A DNA stretch of 7,471 nucleotides from an uncultured Actinomycetes bacterium (GTDB lineage: Bacteria; Actinomycetota; Thermoleophilia; Solirubrobacterales; 70-9), in the NCBI GenBank assembly GCA_937907435.1, contig CALCIA010000077.1, forward strand, positions 1 to 7,471. The letters are read 5' to 3'. Position 1 is the first letter of the stretch. Each line of letters opens with the position of its first letter. Made by a program: the position numbers and the translations under genes. Shown piece by piece: positions 1 through 5,542 of this stretch. Below the pieces are notes generated by a model. The model was given only the letters and a program-made list of their open reading frames with translations, was not told the origin of the DNA and searched no databases.

Positions 1-208
1 GCCCGGGCCGTGGCGAGAGGGGCGCGTCCGTAATCCGGGCGACAGCTTGCGGGGCTAGAGCCTTCCCTGAGCGCCAGCGAGTCGCGCATGACTGGGGAAC
101 CCTCTTCGGACGGCTCGTCGGGTGCGTTCGCAGAAATGACCGGATAGCGGTCAGAAATGCGAACTCGCGCATAGCGCGGCTTTCTGCGAGCTCACCGAGG
201 GTGGGGCT
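1..208. other. Intergenic region with short repeats, no gene recognised
   Basis: I find no convincing coding region or RNA gene here; the reading frames that cross it on the minus strand are shadows of the gene starting at 244. Small structures can be seen. CAGAAATG occurs twice, at 131-138 and 152-159, 21 bases apart, and between the copies lies the short inverted repeat GACCG-GATAG-CGGTC (138-152). GCAGAAA (130-136) is complementary to TTTCTGC (181-187), and CGCGC-ATA-GCGCG (166-178) is another small dyad. These could be further regulator sites upstream of the 244 promoter, or chance in GC-rich DNA. The window edge hides what lies to the left. Confidence 0.5.
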
Positions 209-237
209 TTGAAAAGGAGTCTTTCGAAAGGTATCTT
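209..237 (+). promoter_or_regulatory. Sigma-70-type promoter of the regulator/MFS pair
   Basis: TTGAAA at 209-214 matches five of six bases of the -35 consensus. TATCTT at 232-237 matches four of six of the -10 consensus and has the TAnnnT pattern. The spacer is exactly 17 bases. Transcription would then start about seven bases after the -10 box, at or next to the A of the ATG at 244, giving a leaderless mRNA. This fits the lack of a properly placed Shine-Dalgarno: AAGGAG at 214-219 is too far away and GAGG at 240-243 touches the start codon. The call rests on pattern only. Confidence 0.6.
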
Positions 238-241
238 TCGA
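224..241 (+). promoter_or_regulatory. Probable auto-operator over the -10 box
   Basis: TCGAAAGGTATCTTTCGA is an 18-base inverted repeat broken only by one central mismatched pair. It overlaps a second, perfect palindrome, CTTTCGAAAG at 221-230, so the octamer TCTTTCGA occurs at 220-227 and again at 234-241. The site covers the -10 box (232-237) and reaches to three bases before the start codon of a winged-helix regulator. That is the expected place for the operator of an autoregulated ArsR-like repressor. Binding by the protein encoded at 244 is inferred. Confidence 0.6.
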
Positions 242-243
242 GG

Positions 244-822
244 ATGTCCGAGGGGGTTGTACAGCTCACCGATCCGCGTGCTCTGCGGGCTGTCGCGCAT
301 CCGACCCGGCTGAAGCTGATCGCGCTGCTGCGCCGGATGGGGCCGTTGACGGCGACGCAGGCGGGGGAGCGGATCGGGGAAAGCCCCTCCGGGTGCTCGT
401 TCCACCTGCGTTCGCTGGCCAAGTGGGGGCTGGTCGAGGAAGCGGGGGGCGGGCGGGGTCGGGAGCGGCCGTGGCAGGCGACCGCGAGCGGCCACGAATG
501 GGCGGCGCGCGGCCCGAGTGAGGAGGTCGACGAGGCGGGGGACCTCCTCACCCGGGTCGTCGTCGAGCGCTGGTTCGAAGAGGCTGTGCAGTGGGTCGAC
601 CGTCGCCACGGGGAGAGCCGCGAGTGGGCGAACGCGGCGATCGCCGGCGACCGGATGATCGCCGTCACGGCCGCCGAGCTCGAGGAGATCGACCGGCGCA
701 TCGGCGCGATCCTCGCGCCCTACATGGAGCGCGTCGGCCACCCCGAGACGCATCCCGCGGGCGCCCGCAACGCCGTCCTGATCCAGCTCGGCTTCCCGTT
801 CCCCGACGAACCGCCACCCTGA
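244..822 (+). CDS. ArsR-like winged-helix transcriptional regulator
   Basis: This 192-residue cytoplasmic protein is a probable DNA-binding repressor of the HTH_20/ArsR-like type often found beside MFS exporters. The winged helix spans about residues 8-80. ALRAVAHPTRLKLIALL (13-29) is the typical first helix of the ArsR fold. TATQAGERIGESPSGCSFHLRSLAKWGLV (36-64) is the helix-turn-helix, and an Arg/Gly-rich wing follows (68-76). The C-terminal half is helical and acidic and lacks an obvious metal-binding cysteine cluster, so the ligand is unknown. ATG 244 is the only sensible start because the HTH begins within ten residues. There is no usable Shine-Dalgarno, and a promoter at 209-237 points to leaderless translation. 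The stop TGA overlaps the ATG of the MFS gene by one base, so the two are probably co-transcribed and translationally coupled. The likely role is to control its own promoter, and hence the exporter, through the repeat at 224-241. Confidence 0.88.
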   Translation: MSEGVVQLTDPRALRAVAHPTRLKLIALLRRMGPLTATQAGERIGESPSGCSFHLRSLAKWGLVEEAGGGRGRERPWQATASGHEWAARGPSEEVDEAGDLLTRVVVERWFEEAVQWVDRRHGESREWANAAIAGDRMIAVTAAELEEIDRRIGAILAPYMERVGHPETHPAGARNAVLIQLGFPFPDEPPP

Positions 823-2111
823 TGCGCCGCCGCATCCCCCAGCTGCTGCGCGTCAACCGTCCCTTCCGCAACTACTGGACGGGGCAGACCATCTCACTGT
901 TCGGCGACCAGATCGCGCTCCTCGCGATCCCCCTGCTCGCCGTCCTCACCCTCCACGCCGACGCCGAGCAGATGGGCTTCCTCGCCGCGGTCGAGCTGGC
1001 GCCGAGCCTCCTCTTCGCCTTCCACCTCGGCGCCTGGGCCGACCGCCGCCGCAGCCGCCGCGCCCTCCTGGTCACCGCCGACCTCGGCCGCGCGGTGCTG
1101 CTGCTCGGGCTGCCGCTCGCCTCCGTCCTCGGCGTCCTCACCCTGCCGCTCCTCTACGTCGTCGCCTTCCTCACCGGCACGCTCGGCCTCCTCTTCATGG
1201 TCGCCGAACAGACCGTCTTCACCTCGCTGGTCCGCCCGCGCGAATACGTCGAGGCGAACTCGCTGCTGATCGGCAGCCGCTCGGTCGCCGTGGTCGGCGG
1301 CAAATCGCTCGGCGGCCTCCTCGTCGCGGCGGTGACGGCGCCGGGGGCGATCGCGATCGACGGCGTCAGCTTCATCCTCTCGGCGCTCTTCGTCCACCGC
1401 GCCGAGGTGCCCGAGCCGCCTGCCGCCTCGCGCGACTCGGGAGGCATCGCGGCCGGGATCCGGTTCATCCGCCGCACACCGCTGCTGCAGGCCTCGCTGC
1501 TCGGGACCGCCACCTTCAACCTCTTCAACACCGCCTTCTGGGCGCTGATCGTCCTCTTCGCGACCAGCGAGCTGCACCTCGGCTCGGGGGCGATCGGCAT
1601 CGCGCTCGGGGTCGGCGCGCTCGGCAGCGTCCTCGGCTCGGTGGTGGCGAAGGGGGTCGCCGCCCGGATCGGCCTCGGCAAGGCGATGATCCTCTCCTTC
1701 GTCCTCGCCCCGCTGCCGCTGGTCCTGGTGCCGCTCTCGCCGGGCCCGCCCGCGCTCTCGGTGGTGATGTTGGCGGCCGCCGAGTTCTTCTCCGGGATCG
1801 GCGTGATGGTCCTCGACGTCGGCCTCTACTCCTTCCAGGCGGCGGTGATCCCGGACCAGCTCCGGGCCCGCATCTGGGGCGCGATCCTCTTCGTCAACTG
1901 GGGCGTCCGCCCGGTCGGCGCGATCGCCGGCGGCCTCCTCGCGGGCGCGATCGGCCTGCGCCCGACGATGTGGATCGCCGCGCTCGGCGGCCTCGCCGGC
2001 GTCCTCTGGCTGCTGCCCTCGCGGATGTCGCAGGTCAGGGACGTCCCCGACGCGGGCCGCCCGGTGGCCGCGCCGGCGCCGGAGCGCGACGTGCCGATCG
2101 CCGTCCCCTGA
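822..2111 (+). CDS. MFS transporter (MFS_3/EntS-like efflux type)
   Basis: This is a 429-residue integral membrane protein, the usual length for a 12-helix major facilitator. The N-terminus FRNYWTGQTISLFGDQIALLA (residues 15-35) is characteristic of the MFS_3 group that contains enterobactin exporter EntS and macrolide exporters. The loop-2/3 motif A appears as G70-AWADRRRSRR (70-80), with the conserved Asp74 and basic cluster. A charged cytoplasmic centre (about 192-220) separates two six-helix halves. The C-terminus (about 401-429) is a Pro/Ala-rich tail. The frame is open further upstream, but that part has no MFS homology and lies over the regulator gene. ATG 822, in the overlap with the regulator's TGA, is followed at once by family sequence, so I choose it. 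No Shine-Dalgarno is seen, and translation probably depends on coupling. The substrate cannot be told from sequence; proton-driven export of a drug or metabolite sensed by the upstream regulator is the likely role. Confidence 0.88.
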   Translation: MRRRIPQLLRVNRPFRNYWTGQTISLFGDQIALLAIPLLAVLTLHADAEQMGFLAAVELAPSLLFAFHLGAWADRRRSRRALLVTADLGRAVLLLGLPLASVLGVLTLPLLYVVAFLTGTLGLLFMVAEQTVFTSLVRPREYVEANSLLIGSRSVAVVGGKSLGGLLVAAVTAPGAIAIDGVSFILSALFVHRAEVPEPPAASRDSGGIAAGIRFIRRTPLLQASLLGTATFNLFNTAFWALIVLFATSELHLGSGAIGIALGVGALGSVLGSVVAKGVAARIGLGKAMILSFVLAPLPLVLVPLSPGPPALSVVMLAAAEFFSGIGVMVLDVGLYSFQAAVIPDQLRARIWGAILFVNWGVRPVGAIAGGLLAGAIGLRPTMWIAALGGLAGVLWLLPSRMSQVRDVPDAGRPVAAPAPERDVPIAVP

Positions 2112-2129
2112 TGGCGGGCCGCGGTGACC

Positions 2130-2150
2130 TGGTGGCCGATTTCGCCACCA
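2130..2150 (+). terminator. Hairpin after the MFS gene, possible terminator
   Basis: TGGTGGC (2130-2136) and GCCACCA (2144-2150) form a seven-pair stem with a seven-base loop, starting 18 bases after the MFS stop. No U-tract follows, so it is not a classical Rho-independent terminator, although U-less hairpins are proposed as terminators in high-GC actinobacteria. It may simply be chance. Confidence 0.3.
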
Positions 2151-2242
2151 ATCCACCACGGGCGCCTGCACGAACTTTCCCCGATCGCGCGTGCGCGCCG
2201 TGCCTTAACCATCTTTGTTGCGAGACCTTGCACAATTGAGGC

Positions 2243-3046
2243 GTGGGTGTAATCGGCGACACCCTGTCCGAGGCGCGGACCAGGCGGGCGGTGGACCTCG
2301 AGGAGGTCCATGCCGCGACGGGCATCCGCCCGCGCTACCTGGAGGCGATCGAGCAGGAAGATTGGGGCGCGCTCCCGGAGGAGTTCTACGCGCGCTCGTT
2401 CATCCGCAAGTACGCGCGGTACCTCGACGTCGACCCGGACCCGCTGGTCGAGGAGTACCGGCGCCAGCAGGGGGGCGGGGAGCGCGGCGAGGCGCCGGCG
2501 TCGCCGTTCGCCCGGACCCGCTCGCGGCGCGCCGAGGCGCTGCGCCGGCGGCGTAGGCGCCAGAGCGCCTACGCGTGGATCGGGGCGGTGGCGCTCTTGG
2601 CGGCGATCGTCGTCGCGATCGTCCTGCTCTCCTCCGGCGGGGAAGGCGGCGGGGGGACGGCGGGGAAGAGCGCCGCGGGGAACACGACCGGCAAGGGCAG
2701 CGGCACGGCGCCGAAGCAGGAATCGCCGAGCGCCGGCCAGAGCACCGCCAAGAAGACGGTGCAGAGCGTCAAGCTGCAGATCGAGCCGACCGCCGAAGTC
2801 TGGGCGTGCGTCGTCAACGGCAAGGGCAAGCCGCTGGTCAACGGTCTCACGCTTGCCGCCGGGGAAAGCATGGGCCCGTTCCACTCGCGCTCCTACGAAG
2901 CCGCCTTCGGCAACGGGTCGGTGAAGGTCCTGGTCGACGGGAAAGTCGCCAAGACGCCCGAAACCCCGAGCCCGATCGGGCTCACGGTCGATGCCCACGG
3001 CAAGGTCCACGAACTCCCCGAAGGGAGTCGCCCTAGCTGCGAATAG
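2243..3046 (+). CDS. RodZ-like HTH protein with one membrane helix
   Basis: This 267-residue protein has the RodZ architecture. An N-terminal HTH_25/Xre-like domain (about 3-72) contains the family hallmarks ARTRRAVDLEEVHAATGI, YLEAIEQEDW and the FYARSFIRKYARYLDVD segment. An Arg-rich stretch (about 91-107) precedes a single membrane helix (about 109-130). After that come a low-complexity Gly/Ser/Thr/Lys linker (131-172) and a C-terminal domain (about 173-267) of the DUF4115 kind, predicted outside the membrane. In rod-shaped bacteria RodZ ties MreB to the elongation machinery; distant actinobacterial relatives are poorly characterised, so a morphogenesis role is only likely. GTG 2243 is chosen because the HTH starts almost at once. 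GAGG at 2238-2241 is too close to act as a Shine-Dalgarno, and CACAAT (2231-2236) could be a -10 box for a leaderless mRNA, although no good -35 is seen. The gene stands alone between two short gaps. Confidence 0.82.
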   Translation: MGVIGDTLSEARTRRAVDLEEVHAATGIRPRYLEAIEQEDWGALPEEFYARSFIRKYARYLDVDPDPLVEEYRRQQGGGERGEAPASPFARTRSRRAEALRRRRRRQSAYAWIGAVALLAAIVVAIVLLSSGGEGGGGTAGKSAAGNTTGKGSGTAPKQESPSAGQSTAKKTVQSVKLQIEPTAEVWACVVNGKGKPLVNGLTLAAGESMGPFHSRSYEAAFGNGSVKVLVDGKVAKTPETPSPIGLTVDAHGKVHELPEGSRPSCE

Positions 3047-3052
3047 CAGGGC
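3030..3052 (+). terminator. Weak terminator-like stem over the stop codon
   Basis: GCCCT (3030-3034) pairs with AGGGC (3048-3052), and GCT (3036-3038) pairs with AGC (3045-3047), with one bulged A and a six-base loop. The short T-containing stretch TGTTTGAT follows. The stem overlaps the stop codon (3044-3046) of the RodZ-like gene. It is a modest candidate for a transcription end before the GntR promoter. Confidence 0.3.
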
Positions 3053-3055
3053 TGT

Positions 3056-3085
3056 TTGATCTGACGCACACCTAGCTGTTACTGT
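3056..3085 (+). promoter_or_regulatory. Possible promoter of the GntR-YrbE operon
   Basis: TTGATC (3056-3061) and TACTGT (3080-3085) are weak -35 and -10 candidates with an 18-base spacer. Transcription would begin at about 3091-3094, within a few bases of the ATG at 3095. No Shine-Dalgarno precedes that ATG, which agrees with a leaderless or nearly leaderless mRNA. The boxes alone are poor; position and the overlapping operator-like repeat add some support. Confidence 0.35.
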
Positions 3086-3104
3086 GCCATCAAGATGGCA
3101 CAGT
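3081..3104 (+). promoter_or_regulatory. Perfect 24-base inverted repeat spanning the start codon
   Basis: ACTGTGCCAT (3081-3090) and ATGGCACAGT (3095-3104) are exact reverse complements separated by CAAG. The ATG that opens the right arm is the start codon of the GntR-family regulator. The repeat also overlaps the end of the proposed -10 box and the likely transcription start. The most natural reading is an operator through which the regulator represses its own operon. If transcription started further upstream, the same repeat would fold into a ten-pair RNA hairpin hiding the start codon. Confidence 0.65.
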
Positions 3105-3850
3105 TGGCAGACGCAGCCACGGCGCCGAATCCCTTCGCCGTCGACCCCGACGACGACCTGCCGGTCGGCCTGCAGCTGACACTGCGCCTGCGGGCGCTGA
3201 TCGCCACCGGTCGGCTCCCGGCGGGCGAGCGACTGCCCAGCGTGCGCCGCCTCGCCGAGTGGGCGGGCGTCAACTCGAACACCGCCCGCGCCGTCTACGC
3301 CGGGCTCGAAGACGAAGGCCTCGTCGCCGGCCAGCACGGCCGTGGGACCTTCGTCGCCGAGGGCGTGCGCACCGCGCCCGAGCTGGAGGAGATCGCGACC
3401 GAGGCGATCCGCAAGGCGCTCGCCGCCGGCCTCTCGGCGCGCGAGCTCGCCGAGGTCGCCCTCGTCTGCGCGGCGATCCCCGGCGACGCGCTCGCCGCCG
3501 CCGCGCCCGCCCCCGGGGCGATCGACGCCGCCGAGGCCGAAGCGATCGGCGTCCGGCAGGAGCTCCGCCGCCAGATCGGCGTGCTCGAGCGCGAGCTCGC
3601 CGACTTCGCCCGCTTCATCCCCGCCGACCTGCCGACCGCGCCGCGCGTGACCTCAGCGCACGTCGCCGGGGTCGAGGAGCTCGAGCAGACGCGGGACACG
3701 CTTGTCGCCCAGCTCTCGGAGGCGCATCGCGCCGCCGAGCGTCGCGCCGGGGAGGAGGCGCGGCGGCGGGCCGGAGAGGGAGTCGCCCAGGACGCGGAGG
3801 GGGCCGGGCCGCTCGCCCGGGCGATGGGCTGGTGGCGGGCGAAGCGCTAG
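3095..3850 (+). CDS. GntR-family regulator with coiled-coil C-terminus
   Basis: This is a 251-residue cytoplasmic regulator. The GntR winged helix covers about residues 21-88: the N-terminal part PVGLQLTLRLRALIATGRLP, the helix-turn-helix LPSVRRLAEWAGVNSNTARAVYAGLEDEGLV (47-77) and the wing GQHGRGTFV (79-87). The following EEIATEAIRKALAAGLSARELAEVA (98-122) resembles the short helical tail of the YtrA subfamily, whose members regulate ABC-transporter operons. YtrA proteins are usually about 120-130 residues, so the extra half here is unusual. It has an Ala/Pro-rich linker, charged helices likely to form a coiled coil (about 150-175 and 190-228), and a Trp/Arg-rich end (GWWRAKR). No effector-binding domain is recognised. 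ATG 3095 is the first start after an in-frame stop at 3062. The 3' end overlaps the first permease gene, so it probably controls and is co-expressed with that transporter pair. Confidence 0.85.
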   Translation: MAQLADAATAPNPFAVDPDDDLPVGLQLTLRLRALIATGRLPAGERLPSVRRLAEWAGVNSNTARAVYAGLEDEGLVAGQHGRGTFVAEGVRTAPELEEIATEAIRKALAAGLSARELAEVALVCAAIPGDALAAAAPAPGAIDAAEAEAIGVRQELRRQIGVLERELADFARFIPADLPTAPRVTSAHVAGVEELEQTRDTLVAQLSEAHRAAERRAGEEARRRAGEGVAQDAEGAGPLARAMGWWRAKR

Positions 3851-4635
3851 CGAGGCTGGGCCGGGTCGCGCCGGTGTTCGAGCAGGTGGGGAGCATGGTC
3901 ATCCTCACCGCCCGGACGCTGCGCTCGGCGGTCCGCGCCCCCTACCCCTACGGCGAGGAGCTGGTCGAGCAGATCGTCTTCGCGATCCGCCTCTGCTGGC
4001 TGCCGCTGCTCGCCTCGACCTTCGCCCTCAACCTCGGCGCCCCGGGGCTGCAGGCGGCCGGGCCGCTGCACGTCTTCGGCTCGCTCGACCGCCTCGGCGG
4101 CTTCTTCGTCCTCACCGCGATCCGCTGGATCGGCCCGATCGTCACCGCGATCGTCGTCGCCGGGGTGGCCGGGACCGCGATCACCGCCGACCTCGGCGCG
4201 CGCAAGATCCGCGAGGAGCTCGACGCCCTCCAGGTCCTCGGCGTCGACCCGATCAAGAACCTGGTCGTGCCGCGTTTCCTCGCGCTGGTGCTGGTGACGG
4301 CGCTCTTCGACGCCTTCGCGATCGTCTTCGGCCTCGCCGCCGGGATCCTCGCCGAGCTGATCTACCACCAGAGCCTCGGCGGCTTCTTCGCCACGCTCTT
4401 CTCCAACGCCTCGACCACCGACGTGTGGGGATCGGTCCTGATGTGCTCGATCTTCGGCGCGATCATCGCCGTCGTCTGTTGCTACAAGGGGATGACGGCC
4501 TCGGGCGGCGCGGCCGGGGTCGGGCGGGCGGTCAACCAGTCGGTGGTGATCTCGCTGGTCGCGATCTCGGCCTTCAACTACGTCTTCACCGCGGTCCTCC
4601 TCGCCACCCACCCCGAACTCCAGACCATCCGATGA
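3832..4635 (+). CDS. MlaE/YrbE-family ABC transporter permease, first of pair
   Basis: This is an integral membrane permease of the MlaE/YrbE (Mce-type) family, which moves phospholipids, sterols or other lipids across the inner membrane with an ATPase and MlaD/Mce proteins. From GTG 3832 it has 267 residues, close to the family norm. FEQVGSMVILTARTLRS (16-32) is the N-terminal interfacial helix. Hydrophobic segments fall near 48-68, 92-118, 148-175, 200-218 and 236-258. The hallmark GTAITADLGARKIREELDALQVLGVDP (114-140) continues to the VPR at 146-148; Asp120 stands where most members have Glu. The start is uncertain. ATG 3895 has the best Shine-Dalgarno (AGGTGG, 3884-3889, five-base spacer) but would cut into the first helix. 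GTG 3874 is a third choice. GTG 3832 overlaps the regulator by 19 bases. The stop overlaps the next permease's ATG (ATGA), so the two are coupled. Confidence 0.85.
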   Translation: MAGEALARLGRVAPVFEQVGSMVILTARTLRSAVRAPYPYGEELVEQIVFAIRLCWLPLLASTFALNLGAPGLQAAGPLHVFGSLDRLGGFFVLTAIRWIGPIVTAIVVAGVAGTAITADLGARKIREELDALQVLGVDPIKNLVVPRFLALVLVTALFDAFAIVFGLAAGILAELIYHQSLGGFFATLFSNASTTDVWGSVLMCSIFGAIIAVVCCYKGMTASGGAAGVGRAVNQSVVISLVAISAFNYVFTAVLLATHPELQTIR

Positions 4636-5441
4636 GCGACGGGACCGGCGCCCGCTCGGTGCCGTCGATCGGATGGCTGGAGTCGTTCGGGGAGATCTCG
4701 CGCTTCGGGGCGCGGGTCATGGGGCTGGTGTGGAGTGGGCGGGCGCTGCGGTTCTTCGGCGAGGCGCTGCGGCAGGCGGGGATCCTGATCTTCGGCTCGG
4801 CGTTGGTGATCTGGGGCGTCGTCTTCCTCTACGGGTTGCAGTGCGGGATCCAGGGCGCGTACTTCTTCCGGGCGAACGGGGCACCGGCTTATGCGGGGCT
4901 TTTTGCGGCGTTCTGTGACCTGAGGGAGGCGCTTCCGTACTCGTTCGGTTACATCCTCTCGGCGAAGGTCGGGACCGGGATCGTCGCCGAGCTCGGCGCG
5001 ATGCGGATCAACGAGGAGGTCGACGCGCTCGAAGTGATGGGCGTGCCGCCGGTCACCTTCCTCTGCGCCTCGCGGCTGCTCGGCGCCTGGATCGCGCTGC
5101 CGTTCATCTACCTGGTCGGCATCGGCGTCATGTACTTCGCCAGCTATCTCGCCGTGGTGAAGCAGATCGGCGACGTCTCCGCGGGCGGCTACTCGCTGAT
5201 CTTCTGGATGTTCCAGGACCCCACCGACCTCGTCTACAGCGTCGTCAAGGGGATGACGATGGCTACCGTGATCGTGCTGGTCGGCTGTTATTACGGCTAC
5301 CACGCCTCCGGCGGCCCGGTCGGCGTCGGCACCGCGACGGCGAAGTCGATGGCCTTCAACATCGTCGCCGTCCACATCATCGGCATGGTCGGCACCCTGG
5401 TCTTCTGGGGCGCCAACCCCCGCCTCCCCATCGGCGGCTGA
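4632..5441 (+). CDS. MlaE/YrbE-family ABC transporter permease, second of pair
   Basis: This 269-residue membrane protein is a divergent paralogue of the preceding permease and probably forms a heterodimer with it, like YrbEA/YrbEB of actinobacterial mce operons. WLESFGEISRFGARVMG (15-31) aligns with the interfacial helix of the first permease. The family signature is GTGIVAELGAMRINEEVDALEVMGVPP (114-140), with the canonical AELG. The later VPR is replaced by ASR (146-148). Membrane segments are seen near 50-72, 102-118, 148-175, 200-222 and 240-260, and YGYHASGGPVGVGTATAKS (221-239) matches the conserved C-terminal loop (CYKGMTASGGAAGVGRAVN in the partner). ATG 4632 shares ATGA with the upstream stop. 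The first 300 bases use more G-ending codons and more T than the rest of the gene. Usually mce/mlaD genes follow such a pair; here none do, and no ATPase gene is present in the window. Confidence 0.85.
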   Translation: MSDGTGARSVPSIGWLESFGEISRFGARVMGLVWSGRALRFFGEALRQAGILIFGSALVIWGVVFLYGLQCGIQGAYFFRANGAPAYAGLFAAFCDLREALPYSFGYILSAKVGTGIVAELGAMRINEEVDALEVMGVPPVTFLCASRLLGAWIALPFIYLVGIGVMYFASYLAVVKQIGDVSAGGYSLIFWMFQDPTDLVYSVVKGMTMATVIVLVGCYYGYHASGGPVGVGTATAKSMAFNIVAVHIIGMVGTLVFWGANPRLPIGG

Positions 5442-5467
5442 CCGGTCACACTTCTGCCAACCCGCTC

Positions 5468-5518
5468 TGTCGATGGGCCGAAAACCAGCCATATAGTCCG
5501 GTTTTCGGCCCATCGACA
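5468..5518. repeat. Perfect 19-bp inverted repeat with 13-base loop
   Basis: The left arm TGTCGATGGGCCGAAAACC (5468-5486) is exactly complementary to the right arm at 5500-5518. The 13-base loop between them is AT-richer than its surroundings (AGCCATATAGTCC). It starts 26 bases after the second permease's stop. No T-run follows on either strand, so it is not a textbook Rho-independent terminator, although it could stop transcription as a strong hairpin. Perfect arms of this length suggest a recent or selected element: a dispersed palindromic repeat, a small mobile-element remnant, or a site for a dimeric protein. No target-site duplication is visible. It sits where the missing first helix of the MgtC-like gene would be expected. 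Confidence 0.75.
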
Positions 5519-5542
5519 TGGGGGCCTCGGGTTGTTCTCGAC

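Noticed and set aside
591..821. Upstream open extension of the MFS reading frame
   Set aside because: The extension is Arg/Pro-rich out-of-frame translation of the regulator gene with no MFS similarity; family sequence begins right after ATG 822 in the stop/start overlap.
894..2171. Long minus-strand open frames opposite the MFS gene and elsewhere (such as 1826-3337, 4578-5519, 6307-7449)
   Set aside because: They are rich in Arg, Asp, Glu and Gly with no domain or membrane pattern, as expected of antisense frames in high-GC genes with strong third-position bias.
637..2620. Frequent GCGATCG motifs resembling the HIP1 repeat
   Set aside because: They fall in coding sequence as GCG-ATC-G.. 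(Ala-Ile) codons, so ordinary codon bias explains them.
3259..3831. Upstream open extension of the first permease frame
   Set aside because: It is an Arg-rich shadow of the GntR gene. Permease-like sequence begins only at about 3870-3880.
3702..4631. Long open frame before the second permease
   Set aside because: It overlaps the first permease out of frame and has shadow composition (Arg/Pro-rich). ATG 4632 in ATGA is the natural start.
5450..5530. CRISPR or integron attC site at the 19-bp inverted repeat
   Set aside because: There is a single unit with no spacer series, and no attC core-site motifs are visible.
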